64,000 nucleotides of DNA from Rebecca billardiae RCC1528 (lineage: Eukaryota; Haptophyta), in assembly GCA_965240325.2 (NCBI GenBank), contig OZ251234.1, forward strand, positions 372,001 to 436,000, in the 5' to 3' direction. How positions within the stretch are numbered: the stretch's first letter is position 1; the number at the start of each line of letters is the position of its first letter. Shown here in pieces: positions 25,788-40,700 of the stretch. The position numbers were made by a program, and so were the translations under genes. Below the pieces are notes generated by a model, which saw only the letters and a list, made by a program, of their open reading frames with translations, was not told the origin of the DNA and ran no database searches.

Positions 25788-28700
25788 ACGCCGCCGCGCC
25801 CGCCCACGCCGCCGCCGCCGCCGACCCCGCCGCTCACGTGCGTGCTGGGTGACGTGCTCGTGCAGGGCGTGCGCGCCGAGTTGAGCGCAGCCGCGACCGG
25901 CCCGGGCTTTGCGCTCGACGGCACCTACTCGTCGACCTCGCCGACGTTCACGCGGGACTTTGGGTTCTTCTACGCGTACCCGCCGCAGACGAGCGGCGCC
26001 ATCGCGGCGACGATCCAGGGCTACTCGTACCTGCGCCGCTCGCGCAGCTTCTCGATGGCGCGCAGCGAGGTGGCGAGCGTGAGCGCCGTCGTGCGCACGG
26101 CGACGCTCTACTCGGGCCGCAACAAGGTGCGCGTCGCGTACCAGGTGCGCGATGAGGCGGGCCGCACGGACGTGGAGACGGGCGGGCTGACGGTGCAGCT
26201 CGCGCTCGCGCACTCGAGCGGCTCGCCGACGAGCACCACGTCGTGCTCGTCGCCGTCGACGGGCGGCATCGGCCTGTGCTCGGTGACGCTGAACAGCGGA
26301 TGGTTCTCGACGAGCGCGGGCTCTGCCACGGTGACGGTGACGGCCAAGTACGGCAGCACGGTCGCCGCGACGCACGCCGTGGGCTCCGTCGCGCTGGCGG
26401 CGTCGCCGGCGCACGGCACGCTCTCGTCGGCGGGCATGCTCGCCACGATGGCGACGGCGCCGCTGTACCCGACCGACTCGTTCGAGGTGAGCTTCCGCGC
26501 GCACACGGGCGCGTTTGCGCTCAAGTCGTGGTCGGTGCTGCTGCAGTACGACGCCTCCGTGCTGCAGTACGGCGGCGCGACGGGCAGCGCGCTGTACGCC
26601 GCGCCCACCGTGAGCCACAACGAGGCGGAGGGCCTCCTCGACGTGACGGCGCTCGACACCGCGGGCGGCGTCTCCAACGCGGCCGTGACGGGCAGCGCGG
26701 TGCACGTGCTCACGCTCACGTTCAGCGTGCGCGCCACCGCGCTCACCAACACGACGCACGCCGGCGTGCTCTCCTTCGTCGTCTCGTCGATGATCAACGC
26801 GGGCAACATCGAGTACGCCGCCGACGTGGCTGGCGACGTGGCCGACGACCGCGACGGCCTGCAGACCTCGGGCCGCGTGTTCGTCGAGGCGGTCGCGGCG
26901 GTGGGCGCGCACGCGTACACGGACGTGGCCGAGGTGGTGAACACCGCGCCGCTCACTGGCGACGCGATCAGCGCGCAGGTGACCGTGCTCGAGCACTACA
27001 ACCGCGACTCCGTCTCGTCGAGCGAGGAGACGTCGGGCTACCGCTGCTCGACCACCGACACCGCCGTGCTCTCCGTCAGCTCGTCGAGCTGCGCGGTGAC
27101 GATCACGGGCGCTCACACCGGCGGCGCGGCCTCGGCGACGATCACCGTCGCGTCCGTGGACGGCGCCGTGGGCGCGCAGACGCCGATGCGCGTGTGGTAC
27201 CCGCTGAGCGCGACGATGAGCGTGTCGGACGACGAGCTGCAGCGCGTCGAGCTGCTGTCGAACACGGCGTCGTGCGGCTCGCCCGGCTACCAGAGCGCCG
27301 AGGTGAGCGTCGTCGCCGACTTTGGCGGCGCGTTGCTCACGACGGTGAGCGGCGTCGACGTGAGCGCGCTGGTGACGCTCGCCTCGTCCGACGCGGCCGT
27401 GCTCAGCGTGTCCGGCTCGACGATGACCGGCCTCGCCGACGGCGTGGCGAACGTGACGCTGGGTGGCGGCGCGACGCTCGGGCTCTACGAGGCCGTGGGC
27501 GTGAGCGACGAGTACGTCAGCGTCAACCTGACCGCCGTGGTCGTGTCCAAGCTCGCGTGGTCGCCGCAGCCGCCGGGCAGCGTCGACGCCGCGCACGGCG
27601 AGACGGTCACGGCGGGCGCGGAGCTCGCGCAGGAGCTCGAGCTCGAGGGTGACACGGCGGGCATCTACGCGTGGGCGACGTTCAGCGACGGCGCGACGTA
27701 CGCCGTGCCGCAGGCGCAGCTCTCGCTCGCCGCCGAGTCGAACAACCTCTTCCTCTCCACGCCGAGCAGCTCGGCGCCCTGGCGGCTCACCGTCGCGGAC
27801 GGCGCGCGCCGCGACTGCGGCGCGCTCGTGCGTGTCGAGTGGAACGTGTGCGGCGCGATGGTGGCGCTGGACTACCCGGAGGTGACGCTCAACCTGCCGG
27901 GCGCCACGTCCATGACCATCAAGCCCGCGCGCTCGCGGCTCACCTCGCCCGACGACGACGCGCGCATGGTGCCCGTCTCGATCGCCACGTGGAGCGCTCT
28001 CTCGGTCGACGTCGAGTACGAGACGGGCGACGTGGTCGACCTCACGGGCGACGCGCGGATCCGGCTGCGCGTGGCGGACGCGTCGGCGGGCTGCGCGGAG
28101 ATGACGAGCTCGTTCACCGTCGCCATCAAGGCGGGCGCGGCGTGCACCTCGATCGAGCTCGAGGGCAGCGCCATCGGCCTGGGCGTGTCCACGAGCGTCG
28201 TGATCCCTGTCGTGTACGTGCAGCACGCGTACCTGGGGCTCTCGCCCTACCCCACCTACTCGGGCTCGTCGAGCGTGGTGACGACGACGCTGCGCAAGAT
28301 CGACTGCACGGACTTCTACCAGCACGCGATCGCGATCGCGACCGTCGTCCTCACCGACGCGTCCGAGGTGCAGGTGACCGGGCAGAGCGCCTTCTCGTCG
28401 TCCGACTCGGCGCTCGTGAACGTCGACGAGCGCGAGATCGAGGGTCTCGCCGTGGGTGCGGTCAACATCACCGCGCTGTGGGCGTCGACGACGAGCCGGC
28501 CGTACGCGCTGTCGGTGTCGGACGACCCGGTGCTCGTCACCACCCTGCGCCTCAGCTTCGCCGGCCTCTCCGCCTCCACGCTCGTCGGGCCGGTCGGCAC
28601 GGAGCGCGCGACGCGCGTGCGCGTCGTGTTCGACGACGGCACCGAGTTCAGCAACTTCTTCACCAAGGTGGACTGGATCGTGCCGACGTCGGCGCTGCTC

Positions 28701-31700
28701 ACCTTCTCGAGCGACGCGCCGACGGCGGTCGGCGTCTCCACGGACGGCGTGCTCGCGCTGTACAACAACCACCCGACGCTCGTCTCGATCGCCGTCTTCA
28801 ACGCGTGCAACGCGGCCGTCTCGGACAGCAGCTCGCTCGCGGCCAACCTCGCCGCCGAGGAGCGCGACGTCGACCTCGGCCACCGCTTCGGGCTGCAGTT
28901 CGACCAGTTCGGGGACACGGTCGAGGTGAACGTGCGCATCAACGCCAACGGCGACCTCAAGAACTTCCAGCTCGACATCAAGTTCGACGACTCGGTCCTT
29001 CGCGCGAGCGAGTGCGACCAGGGCGCCGAGTGGCAGGGCCTGTGGTCGTGCACGCTCAACGACCCGACCGACACGGTCACGGTCGTGGGCAACGACGCCG
29101 AGTCGACGGTGTCGGGCGACGACGTGGAGGTGGCGATCATCTACCTCACCGTGCAGTCCACCGCGCTCACGCAGATCCGCGGCACCGTCGTCGAGCTCAT
29201 CCAGTACGTGGGCGACACCGAGGAGCGCATCACGGGCGAGGAGATCTTTGCGGGCAAGGGCAACGTGCAGGTCACGTTCAGCCGGCGCCGCGCGCTCGCC
29301 GAGGTGCAGGAGCGCGCGCGCCACCGGCGCGCAGCACGCATCGCGGCGGCGCCGCCACGCCGGCGCCTGCAGTCCTCCTTCTCCACCGCCGAGATCGTCG
29401 ACCTGGTGTACGAGGAGTGGAACATGGACGGCGACTGCGCGTCCAAGTGTGCCGTGCTCGGCGACCTGGACGGCGACTGCGTCTTCTCGTCGTACGACGT
29501 GTTCGCGGGCTCGATCGTGCTGAGCGGCATCTCGCTCGGCGTGGTGACGTTCGGCGACCTGTGCCCGACGATCCAGAGCCGGCTCAACCCGAACCTGGAC
29601 AGCGACTTTGGGCTGACCGACATCCGGTACCTGCTGCTCACGGTCGGGCGCAAGCTGCACTTTGTGACGGACGTGTCGTTCGACGCGAGCCGGATGTTCG
29701 CGGGGACGCAGAACGACCTTGCGGTCGCCGTGACGCTGCGCAACTACGCGGGCGAGCCAGTCTCGACGCAGACGGGCATGCGCGCGGAGATCGCGTACCT
29801 GGCGTCTGAGGGCACGCCCGAGTACAACATCGGCTCGTCGGACGGCACGTCGCCGGCTGGGTACTGGCTGTCCAACCTGGCGCTGACGAACGCTTCGGCG
29901 GGCGTGTACTCGGTGCACGTGCACCCGGACTCGTTCTGGCTGGCCAGCCGCGCCTTTGGCATTGCGGTCATGCTCGAGACCGTCGACGCCTCTGGCGGGA
30001 GCACGTCGGACCGCAACATCGCCTTCTTTGGCAGCAGCGCGTCGCCGTACTCGGAGCAGGGCTCGTCGTTCTCGCCGTACGGCAGCGTCAGCGTGGTTGG
30101 CAGCCTGCCGCCGTCCAGCCCTCCGACGCCGCCGCCGCCGAGCCCGCCATCGGAGCCGCCATCTTCGCCGCCTGGCGCGCCGCCCCCTCCGCCGCCATCG
30201 CCGCCGCCAAGCCCGCCGCCGTCGCGGCCACCGCCTCCACCGCCATCGCCCCCGCCGAGCCCACCTCCGTCGCCACCTCCGCCACCGCCACCAAGCCCGC
30301 CACCGAGCCCGCCGCCATCGCCGCCGCCGCCGCCGCCGCCGACGCCCCCTCCGCCCAGTCCGCCGCCGCCGCCACCGCCAGCACCGCCGCCGCCGCCGCC
30401 GCCGACGCCCCCACCGCCAGGGAGTCCGCCGAGCCCGCCGCCTTCGCCGCCGCCACCGCCTCCGACCCCTCCACCGCCCTCGCCCACTCCACCCTCGCTG
30501 CCGCCTCCACGACCCGCCCCTCCGCCATCGCAGCCGCCATCGTCACCGCCGGGCGCGCCCAGCTCACCGCCGCCGCTGTCGCCGCCGCCGGCGCCTCCTC
30601 GCCAGTGCGAGTATTCCGCGGACGACCTCGTGGCGGGCGCCTCCGCCGTGTTCGAGGCGAGCGCGTCGGGCCCGGGCTTTGCGCTCGACGGCACGTACTC
30701 GTCGACCAACCCGACCTTCTCGGAGGACTTTGGCTTCTTCTACGCGTACCCGCCGCAGACGAGCGGCCGCGTGACCGCGTCGATCCAGGGCTACTCGTAC
30801 CTCGAGCGCTCGCGCTCGTTCAAGATGAGCCGCAGCGAGGTGGCGAGCGTCAGTGCCGTCGTGCGCACGACGACGCTGCACGAGGGCGAGAACCGCAACC
30901 TGCTCCGCGTCGCGTACCAGGTGCGCGACGATGCGGGCCGCACGGACGTGGAGACGAGCGGGCTGACGGTGCAGGTGGAGCTTGCGCACTCGGCAGGCTC
31001 GCCGACAAGCACCACTTCGTGCTCGTCGCCGTCGACGGGCGGCATCGGCCTGTGCTCGGTGACGCTGAACAGCGGATGGTTCTCGACGAGCGCGGGCTCT
31101 GCCACGGTGACGGTGACGGCCAAGTACGGCAGCACGGTCGCCGCGACGCACGCCGTGGGCTCCGTCGCGCTGGCGGCGTCGCCGACGCACGGCACGCTCT
31201 CGTCGGCGGGCATGCTCGCCACGATGGTCTCGTCGCCGCAGTACCCGACCGACTCGTTCGACGTGGTGATCACCGCGCACGCGGGCGCCTTTGCGCTCAA
31301 GTCGTGGGAGCTCTTCCTGCAGTACGACACGTCTGTGCTCGAGTACCGCCAGCACACGGGCGGCTCGGACTACGCGACGCCGACGGTGAGTATCAGCACG
31401 GCGAACGGCGAGCTGAGCGCGTCGGCCCTCGACATCGTCACGACTGAGGGCGACGTGTCGGGCACGGACGTGTGGGTGCTCACCGTCCAGTTCCGTGTCG
31501 TGGGCTCTGCTGCCACGGGCGTGACGCATCCGGACGTGCTGTCGTTCAACGTGGTGTCGATGATCAACGCGGGGACGGTCGAGTACCTGGCTGACACTGC
31601 GGGCTTCGTGGCCGACGACCGTGACGGCCTGCAGTCGTCGGGCCATCTCGCCGTCGAGGCGGTCCTCGCGGTGGGCGCGCACGCGTACACGGACATCGTC

Positions 31701-34700
31701 GAGGTGGTGAACACCGCGCCGCTCACGGGCGATGCGATCAGCGCGCAGGTGAGCGTGCTCGAGCACTACAACCGCGCAGCGAAGGCATCCCTCGAGCAGA
31801 CGTCGTCGTACGCGTGCAGCACAACCTCGGCGACGGTGCTCTCGGTGGACGGCTCGACGTGCGCTGTGACGCTCTCGGGCGCGCACAGCGCGGGCGCGGC
31901 GTCGGCCGTGATCGACGTGGTCTCCGGCTCGCTGAGCGCGCAGACGCCGATGCGCGTGTGGTACCCGCTGAGCGCGACAATGAGCGTGTCGGACGCCGCT
32001 CTCGAGCGCGTCGAGCTGCTGCAGAGCGCGGCGTCGTGCGGCTCGCCGGGCTACCAGAGCGCCGAGGTGAGCGTCGTCGCCGACTTTGGCGGCGCGTCGC
32101 TCACGACGGTGAGCGGCGTCGACGTGAGCGCGGTGGTGACGCTCGTCTCGGGCGACAGCGGCGTGGTGACCGTCGACGGCTCGATGGTGACTGGCGTGGG
32201 CGCCGGCTCGACGAGCGTGTCGCTCGGAGGCGGCGCGACGTCGCCGGCGAGCGCGAGCGTGAGCGTGAGCGACGTTGTGCTGTCGGCCAACCTGACGGCG
32301 GTCGCCATCTCCGACTTCTCGTGGACGTCCGCGCCGCCGTCCAAGGTGCCGGCCACGCCTGCCACGTACTCGTTCACCACGGGCGCGCAGGTTGCGCAGG
32401 TGCTCGCACTGGAGGGCGACGAGGCGGGCGTGTACGGCTGGGCAACGTTCTCGGACGGCACACGGGCGAAGGTGCCGCCGGCGCAGCTGCAGCTCACGTC
32501 GCTCACGTCCAGCATCGAGCTGACGTCGGGCAGCTCATCGACGCCGTGGAAGCTCGAGGTGGCGACGGGCGCGGTGTACGGCTGCGGCAAGCTGCTGTAC
32601 GCCGAGTGGAGCGTGTGCGGCACCGTGGTCGCCGACACGCACGCGCTGGTCTTCCTCGACATGCCGCAGCCGTCTGGGCTGCGCGTGTCGTCCTCGCGCT
32701 CGTATCTGACCTCGCCGGACGATCCGGTGGCCTCGGCGCCCGTGTCGATCGCGTCGTCTGCCAGCCTCACTGTGATCGTCGACTACGAGACGGGCACATC
32801 TGCGGACTTCACGGGCGATGAGCGCGTGTCGGTGACGGTGGACGCTGGCTCGGCGAGCTGCGCGCAGATGTCGGCGTCGAGCACGGTGTCCATCGTGAGC
32901 GGCGCGACGTGCTCGTCGATCACCCTCTCGGTGAGCGCGTTTGGGCTGTCGACGACGCTGGAGATCCCGGTGGTGTACCTCGACTACATGTACGTGTTCG
33001 CGTCGCCGTACCCGTCGTTCAGCGGCTCGACGAGCATGGAGAAGACGACGCTGCGCCGCATCGACTGCACGGACGCGTACCAGCACGCGAGCACCGTGGC
33101 GATCGCGGTGATCACCGGCGGGTACCCCGACCAGGCGGTGACGTCGCACGCGCTGTTCACCTCGTCGAACAGCTCGGTGATCGAGATCGACGCCAACCTG
33201 TACACGCGGCTGCGCGGCACGAACGCGGGCGCGACGAACGTGACGGCCGCGTGGGCGGGCGCGACGAGCCTGGCGTACCCGATGGTCGTGTCGAACGAGC
33301 CGGTCCTGGTGACCCAGCTCACGCTGACGTTCCGCGGCCTGACGAGCAACACGCTGTACGGGTCTGTGGGCACTCGGCGCGAGGTGAAGGTGCGCGTCGA
33401 GTTTGACGACGGCACCGAGTTCCCCAACTTCATCACGCAGGTGGAGTCGGACTGGATCCCGACGTCGGACCTGCTGCTCTTCTCGAGCGACGCGACGAGT
33501 GCAGTCACCGTCGACACCGAGGGCGAGATGACGCTCCGGGGCAACCACTACGCGCTCGTGACGATGACGGTCACGTCGGCGTGCAACGCTGCGATGCTGG
33601 ACACGAGCCAGCTCGCCGCCAACCTCGCGGCGGAGGATGGCGACGTTGACCTGGGCAACATCTACGGCGTGCAGTTCGACCAGTTTGGCGACACGGTCGA
33701 GATCCTGGTGCGCATCCACTCGGGCGGCGACCTGAAGAACTTCCAGATCGACATCAAGTTCGACCCGTCGGTGTTTGTCGCGAGCGCGTGCAACCAGGGC
33801 GCCGACTGGGGCGGCCTCTGGTCGTGCACGCGCAACGACCCGGTCGACGTGGTGACGGTGGTGGGCAACGACGCGGAGTCGACGGCTTCGGGCACGGACG
33901 TGGAGGTTGCCGTGGTGTTCCTCACGGTGCAGGGCTCGACGCTGTCCGAGATCAGCGGCGAGGTCGTCGAGCTGATCCAGTACGTGGACGGCGTCGAGGT
34001 GCGCACCGGTCCAGAGGCCCTGTTCGCGGGCAACGGCTTTGTGTCGACGAGCGCGGGCGGCGCGCGCCGGCTCGCCGAGGTGCAGCAGCGCTCGCAGCGT
34101 CGGCAGCAGGCGCGCCTGGCGGCGATGCCGCCGCGCCGGCGTCTGCAGTCGTCCTTCTCCGAGTCGGACATCATCGACCTGGTGTACGAGGAGTGGAACA
34201 TGGACGGCGACTGCGCGTCCAAGTGCGCCGTGCTGGGCGACCTGGACGGCGACTGCGTCTTCTCGTCGTACGACGTGTTCGCGGGCTCGATCGTGCTGAG
34301 CGGCATCTCGCTCGGCGCGGTGACGTTCGGCGACCTGTGCCCGACGATCCAGAGCCGGCTCAACCCGAACCTGGACAGCGACTTTGGGCTGACCGACATC
34401 CGGTACCTGCTGCTCACGGTCGGGCGCAAGCTGCACTTTGTGACGGACGTGTCGTTCGACGCGAGCCAGATGTTCGCGGGGACGCAGAACGACCTTGCGG
34501 TCGCCGTGACGCTGCGCAACTACGCGGGCGACGCCGTCTCGACGCAGACGGGCATGCGCGCGGAGATCGCGTACCTGGCGTCTGAGGGCACGCCCGAGTA
34601 CGCCGCCGGCTCGTCGGACGGCACGTCGCCGGCTGGGTACTGGCTGTCCAACCTGGCGCTGACGGACGCGTCTGAGGGCGTGTACTCGGTGCACGTGCAC

Positions 34701-37700
34701 CCGACGACGTTCTGGCTGCCGTCGCGCACGTTCGGCATCGCCTTCATGCTCGAGACGGTCGACGCGTCGGGCGGCTCTGAGAGCGAGCGCAACTTCGCCT
34801 TCTTCGGCAGCAGCGCGTCGCCGTACTCGGAGCAGGGCTCGTCGTTCTCGCCGTACGGCACTGTCAGCGTGGTCGGCGCCCTCCCGCCTTCGCCGCCGCC
34901 GAGCCCGCCGCCAACGCCGCCGCCGTCCCCGCCGCCACCGTCACCAGCGCCTCCTCCACCGCCTTCCTCCCCTCCTCCGCCTCCTCCGCCTCCTCCGCCG
35001 AGCACACCGCCTCCCAGCCCGCTTCCTCCATCCCCCTACTTGCCTCCGTCCAGGCCACCTTCTCCTCCGCCCTCGCCGTTGACGCCGCCGTCCCTGCCGC
35101 CTGCTGAGCCGCGATCGCCGCCGCCGCTGTCGCCGCCGCCGGCGCCTCCTCGCCAGTGCGAGTATTCCGCGGACGACCTCGTGGCGGGCGCCTCCGCCGT
35201 GTTCGAGGCGAGCGCGTCGGGCCCGGGCTTTGCGCTCGACGGCACCTACTCGTCGACCAACCCGACCTTCTCGGAGGACTTTGGCTTTTTCTACGCGTAC
35301 CCGCCGCAGACGAACGGCCGCGTGACCGCGTCGATCCAGGGCTACTCGTACCTCGAGCGCTCGCGCTCGTTCAAGATGAGCCGCAGCGAGGTGTCGAGCG
35401 TCAGTGCCGTCGTGCGCACGACGACGCTGCACGAGGGCGAGAACCGCAACCTGCTCCGCGTCGCGTACCAGGTGCGCGACGATGCGGGCCGCACGGACGT
35501 GGAGACGAGCGGGCTGACGGTGCAGGTGGAGCTTGCGCACTCGGCAGGCTCGCCGACAAGCACCACTTCGTGCTCGTCGCCGTCGACGGGCGGCATCGGC
35601 CTGTGCTCGGTGACGCTGAACAGCGGATGGTTCTCGACGAGCGCGGGCTCTGCCACGGTGACGGTGACGGCCAAGTACGGCAGCACGGTCGCCGCGACGC
35701 ACGCCGTGGGCTCCGTCGCGCTGGCGGCGTCGCCGACGCACGGCACGCTGTCGTCGGCGGGCATGCTCGCCACGATGGTCTCGTCGCCGCAGTACAGGTT
35801 CGACGAGTTCGACGTGGTGATCACCGCGCACGCGGGCGCCTTTGCGCTCAAGTCGTGGGAGCTCTTCCTGCAGTACGACACGTCTGTGCTCGAGTACCGC
35901 CAGCACACGGGCGGCTCGGACTACGCGACGCCGACGGTGAGTATCAGCACGGCGAACGGCGAGCTGAGCGCGTCGGCCCTCGACATCGTCACGACTGAGG
36001 GCGACGTGTCGGGCACGGACGTGTGGGTGCTCACCGTCCAGTTCCGTGTCGTGGGCTCTGCTGCCACGGGCGTGACGCATCCGGACGTGCTGTCGTTCAA
36101 CGTGGTGTCGATGATCAACGCGGGGACGGTCGAGTACCTGGCTGACACTGCGGGCTTCGTGGCCGACGACCGCGACGGCCTGCAGTCGTCGGGCCGTCTC
36201 GCCGTCGAGGCGGTCCTCGCGGTGGGCGCGCACGCATACACGGACATCGTCGAGGTGGTGAACACCGCGCCGCTCACGGGCGACGCGATCAGCGCGCAGG
36301 TGAGCGTGCTCGAGCACTACAACCGCGCGTCCACGTCGTCGAGCGAGGAGACGTCGTCGTACGCGTGCAGCACGACCTCAGCGACGGTGCTCTCAGTGGA
36401 CGGCTCGACGTGCGCCGTGACGCTCTCGGGCGCGCACAGCGCGGGCGCGGCGTCGGCCGTGATCGACGTGGTCTCGGGCTCGCTGAGCGCGCAGACGCCG
36501 ATGCGCGTGTGGTACCCGCTGAGCGCGACGATGAGCGTGTCGGACGCCGCTCTCGAGCGCGTCGAGCTGCTGCAGAGCGCGGCGTCGTGTGGCTCGCCGG
36601 GCTACCAGAGCGCCGAGGTGAGCGTCGTCGCCGACTTTGGCGGCGCGTCGCTCACGACGGTGAGCAACGTCGACGTGAGTTCGCTGGTGACGCTCGTCTC
36701 GGGCGACAGCGGCGTGGCGACCGTCGACGGCTTGATGGTGACGGGCGTGGGCGCCGGCTCGACGAGCGTGTCGCTCGGCGGCGGCGCAACGTCGCCGGCG
36801 AGCGCGAGCGTGAGCGTGAGCGACGTGGTGCTGACGGCCAACCTGACGGCGGTCGCCATCTCCGACTTCTCGTGGACGTCCGCGCCGCCGTCCAAGGTGC
36901 CGGCCACGCCTGCCACGTACTCGTTCACCACGGGCGCGCAGGTGGCGCAGGTGCTCGAGCTGGAGGGCGACGAGGCGGGCGTGTACGGCTGGGCAACGTT
37001 CTCGGACGGCACGCGGGCGAAGGTGTCCCCGACGCAGCTGCAGCTCACGTCGCTCACGTCCAGCATCGAGCTGACGTCGGGCAGCTCATCGACGCCGTGG
37101 AAGCTCGAGGTGGCGACTGGCGCGGTGTACGGCTGCGGCAAGCTGCTGTACGCGGAGTGGAGCGTGTGCGGCACCGTGGTCGCCGACACGCACGCGCTGG
37201 TCTTCCTCGATATGCCGCAGCCGTCTGGGCTGCGCGTGTCGTCCTCGCGCTCGTATCTGACTTCGCCGGACGATCCGGTGGCCTCGCCGCCCGTGTCGAT
37301 CGCGTCGTCTGCCAGCCTCACTGTGATCGTCGACTACGAGACGGGCACATCTGCGGACTTCACGGGCGATGAGCGCGTGTCGGTGACGGTGGACGCTGGC
37401 TCGGCGAGCTGCGCGCAGATGTCGGCGTCGAGCACGGTGTCCATCGTGAGCGGCGCGACGTGCTCGTCGATCACCCTCTCGGTGAGCGCGTTTGGGCTGT
37501 CGACGACGCTGGAGATCCCGGTGGTGTACCTCGACTACATGTACGTGTTCGCGTCGCCGTACCCGTCGTTCAGCGGCTCGACGAGCATGGAGAAGACGAC
37601 GCTGCGCCGCATCGACTGCACGGACGCGTACCAGCACGCGAGCACCGTGGCGATCGCGGTGATCACCGGCGGGTACCCCGACCAGGCGGTGACGTCGCAC

Positions 37701-40700
37701 GCGCTGTTCACCTCGTCGAACAGCTCGGTGATCGAGATCGACGCCAACCTGTACACGCGGCTGCGCGGCACGAACGCGGGCGCGACGAACGTGACGGCCG
37801 CGTGGGCGGGCGCGACGAGCCTGGCGTACCCGATGGTCGTGTCGAACGAGCCGGTCCTGGTGACCCAGCTCACGCTGACGTTCCGCGGCCTGACGAGCAA
37901 CACGCTGTACGGGTCTGTGGGCACTCGGCGCGAGGTGAAGGTGCGCGTCGAGTTTGACGACGGCACCGAGTTCCCCAACTTCATCACGCAGGTGGAGTCG
38001 GACTGGATCCCGACGTCGGACCTGCTGCTCTTCTCGAGCGACGCGACGAGTGCAGTCACCGTCGACACCGAGGGCGAGATGACGCTCCGGGGCAACCACT
38101 ACGCGCTCGTGACGATGACGGTCACGTCGGCGTGCAACGCTGCGATGCTGGACACGAGCCAGCTCGCCGCCAACCTCGCGGCGGAGGATGGCGACGTTGA
38201 CCTGGGCAACATCTACGGCGTGCAGTTCGACCAGTTTGGCGACACGGTCGAGATCCTGGTGCGCATCCACTCGGGCGGCGACCTGAAGAACTTCCAGATC
38301 GACATCAAGTTCGACCCGTCGGTGTTTGTCGCGAGCGCGTGCAACCAGGGCGCCGACTGGGGCGGCCTCTGGTCGTGCACGCGCAACGACCCGGTCGACG
38401 TGGTGACGGTGGTCGGCAACGACGCGGAGTCGACGGCTTCGGGCACGGACGTGGAGGTTGCCGTGGTGTTCCTCACGGTGCAGGGCTCGACGCTGTCCGA
38501 GATCAGCGGCGAGGTCGTCGAGCTGATCCAGTACGTGGACGGCGTCGAGGTGCGCACCGGTCCAGAGGCCCTGTTCGCGGGCAACGGCTTTGTGTCGACG
38601 AGCGCGGGCGGCGCGCGCCGGCTCGCCGAGGTGCAGCAGCGCTCGCAGCGTCGGCAGCAGGCGCGCCTGGCGGCGATGCCGCCGCGCCGGCGTCTGCAGT
38701 CGTCCTTCTCCGAGTCGGACATCATCGACCTGGTGTACGAGGAGTGGAACATGGACGGCGACTGCGCGTCCAAGTGCGCCGTGCTGGGCGACCTGGACGG
38801 CGACTGCGTCTTCTCGTCGTACGACGTGTTCGCGGGCTCGATCGTGCTGAGCGGCATCTCGCTCGGCGCGGTGACGTTCGGCGACCTGTGCCCGACGATC
38901 CAGAGCCGGCTCAACCCGAACCTGGACAGCGACTTTGGGCTGACCGACATCCGGTACCTGCTGCTCACGGTCGGGCGCAAGCTGCACTTTGTGACGGACG
39001 TGTCGTTCGACGCGAGCCAGATGTTCGCGGGGACGCAGAACGACCTTGCGGTAGCCGTGACGCTGCGCAACTACGCGGGCGACGCCGTCTCGACGCAGAC
39101 GGGCATGCGCGCGGAGATCGCGTACCTGGCGTCTGAGGGCACGCCCGAGTACGCCACCGGCTCGTCGGACGGCACGTCGCCGGCTGGGTACTGGCTGTCC
39201 AACCTGGCGCTGACGGACGCGTCTGAGGGCGTGTACTCGGTGCACGTGCACCCGACGACGTTCTGGCTGCCGTCGCGCACGTTCGGCATCGCCTTCATGC
39301 TCGAGACGGTCGACGCGTCGGGCGGCTCTGAGAGCGAGCGCAACTTCGCCTTCTTCGGCAGCAGCGCGTCGCCGTACTCGGAGCAGGGCTCGTCGTTCTC
39401 GCCGTACGGCAGCGTCAGCGTGGTTGGCAGCCTGCCGCCGTCCAGCCCTCCGACGCCGCCGCCGAGCGTGCCTCCGAGCACGCCGCCCTCGTCTCCTCCG
39501 CCAAGCCAGCCCCCAAGCTCCCCACCGAGCTCACCCCCGCCAAGCCAGCCACCAGGCTCCCCACCGCCGCCACCACCCTCTCCGCCACCGGGCTCGCCAC
39601 CTTTCACTCCGCCTCGGTCTCCGCCCCCTGTGTCTCCGCCAACACCACCGCCACTCCCTCCTTCGCCCACACCGCCGCCGCCGTCGCCGCCGCCCCCGTC
39701 GCCGCCCCCACCGAATCTCCTCCCTGCACCACCGCCCTCGCCTCCTCGCCAGTGCGAGCTTTCCGCGGACGACCTCGTGGCGGGCGCCTCCGCCGTGTTC
39801 GAGGCGAGCGCGTCGGGCCCGGGCTTTGCGCTCGACGGCACGTACTCGTCGACCAACCCGACCTTCTCGGAGGACTTTGGCTTCTTCTACGCGTACCCGC
39901 CGCAGACGAGCGGCCGCGTGACCGCGTCGATCCAGGGCTTCTCGTACCTCTCGCGCTCGCGGAGCTTCCGCATGGACCGCAGCGCCGTGACCAGCGTGAG
40001 TGCCATCGTGCGCACGGGCACGCTGTACGAGGACCGCAACAAGCTGCGCGTCGCGTACCAGGTGCGCGACGCAGCGGGCCGCACGGACGTGGACACGAGC
40101 GGGCTGACGGTGCAGCTCGCGCTCGTGCACACTTCGGGCTCGCAGACCAGCACCACTACGTGCTCGTCCCCGTCCGACGGTGGTATCAGCTCGTGCTCCA
40201 TGACGCTCGGCAGCGGATGGTTCTCGACCGGTGCGGGCTTGGCCACGGTGACGGTGACGGCCAAGTACGGCAGCACGGTTGCTGCGACGCACTCTGTCGG
40301 CACCGTCACTCTCGCGCCCTCGCCGACGCACGGCACGCTGTCGTCGGCGGGCATGCTCGCCACGATGGTGGCGGCGCCGCTGTATCCTACAGACACATTC
40401 GACGTGGTGATCACCGCGCACGCGGGCGCCTTTGCGCTCAAGTCGTGGGAGCTCTTCCTGCAGTACGACACGTCTGTGCTCGAGTACCGCCAGCACACGG
40501 GCGGCTCGGACTACGCGACGCCGACGGTGAGTATCAGCACGGCGAATGGCGAGCTGAGCGCGTCGGCCCTCGACATCGTCACGACTGAGGGCGACGTGTC
40601 GGGCACGGACGTGTGGGTGCTCACCGTCCAGTTCCGTGTCGTGGGCTCTGCTGCCACGGGCGTGACGCATCCGGACGTGCTGTCGTTCAACATGGTGTCG

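Noticed and set aside
15861-29924. 4,687-codon open frame on the - strand, and others such as 53433-62735, 8436-13841 and 2697-5855
   Set aside because: These are shadows of the giant gene. G/C-ending codons remove stops from the opposite strand, and the products are Arg/Ala/Val-rich without domains, or poly-Gly opposite the Pro-rich stalks.
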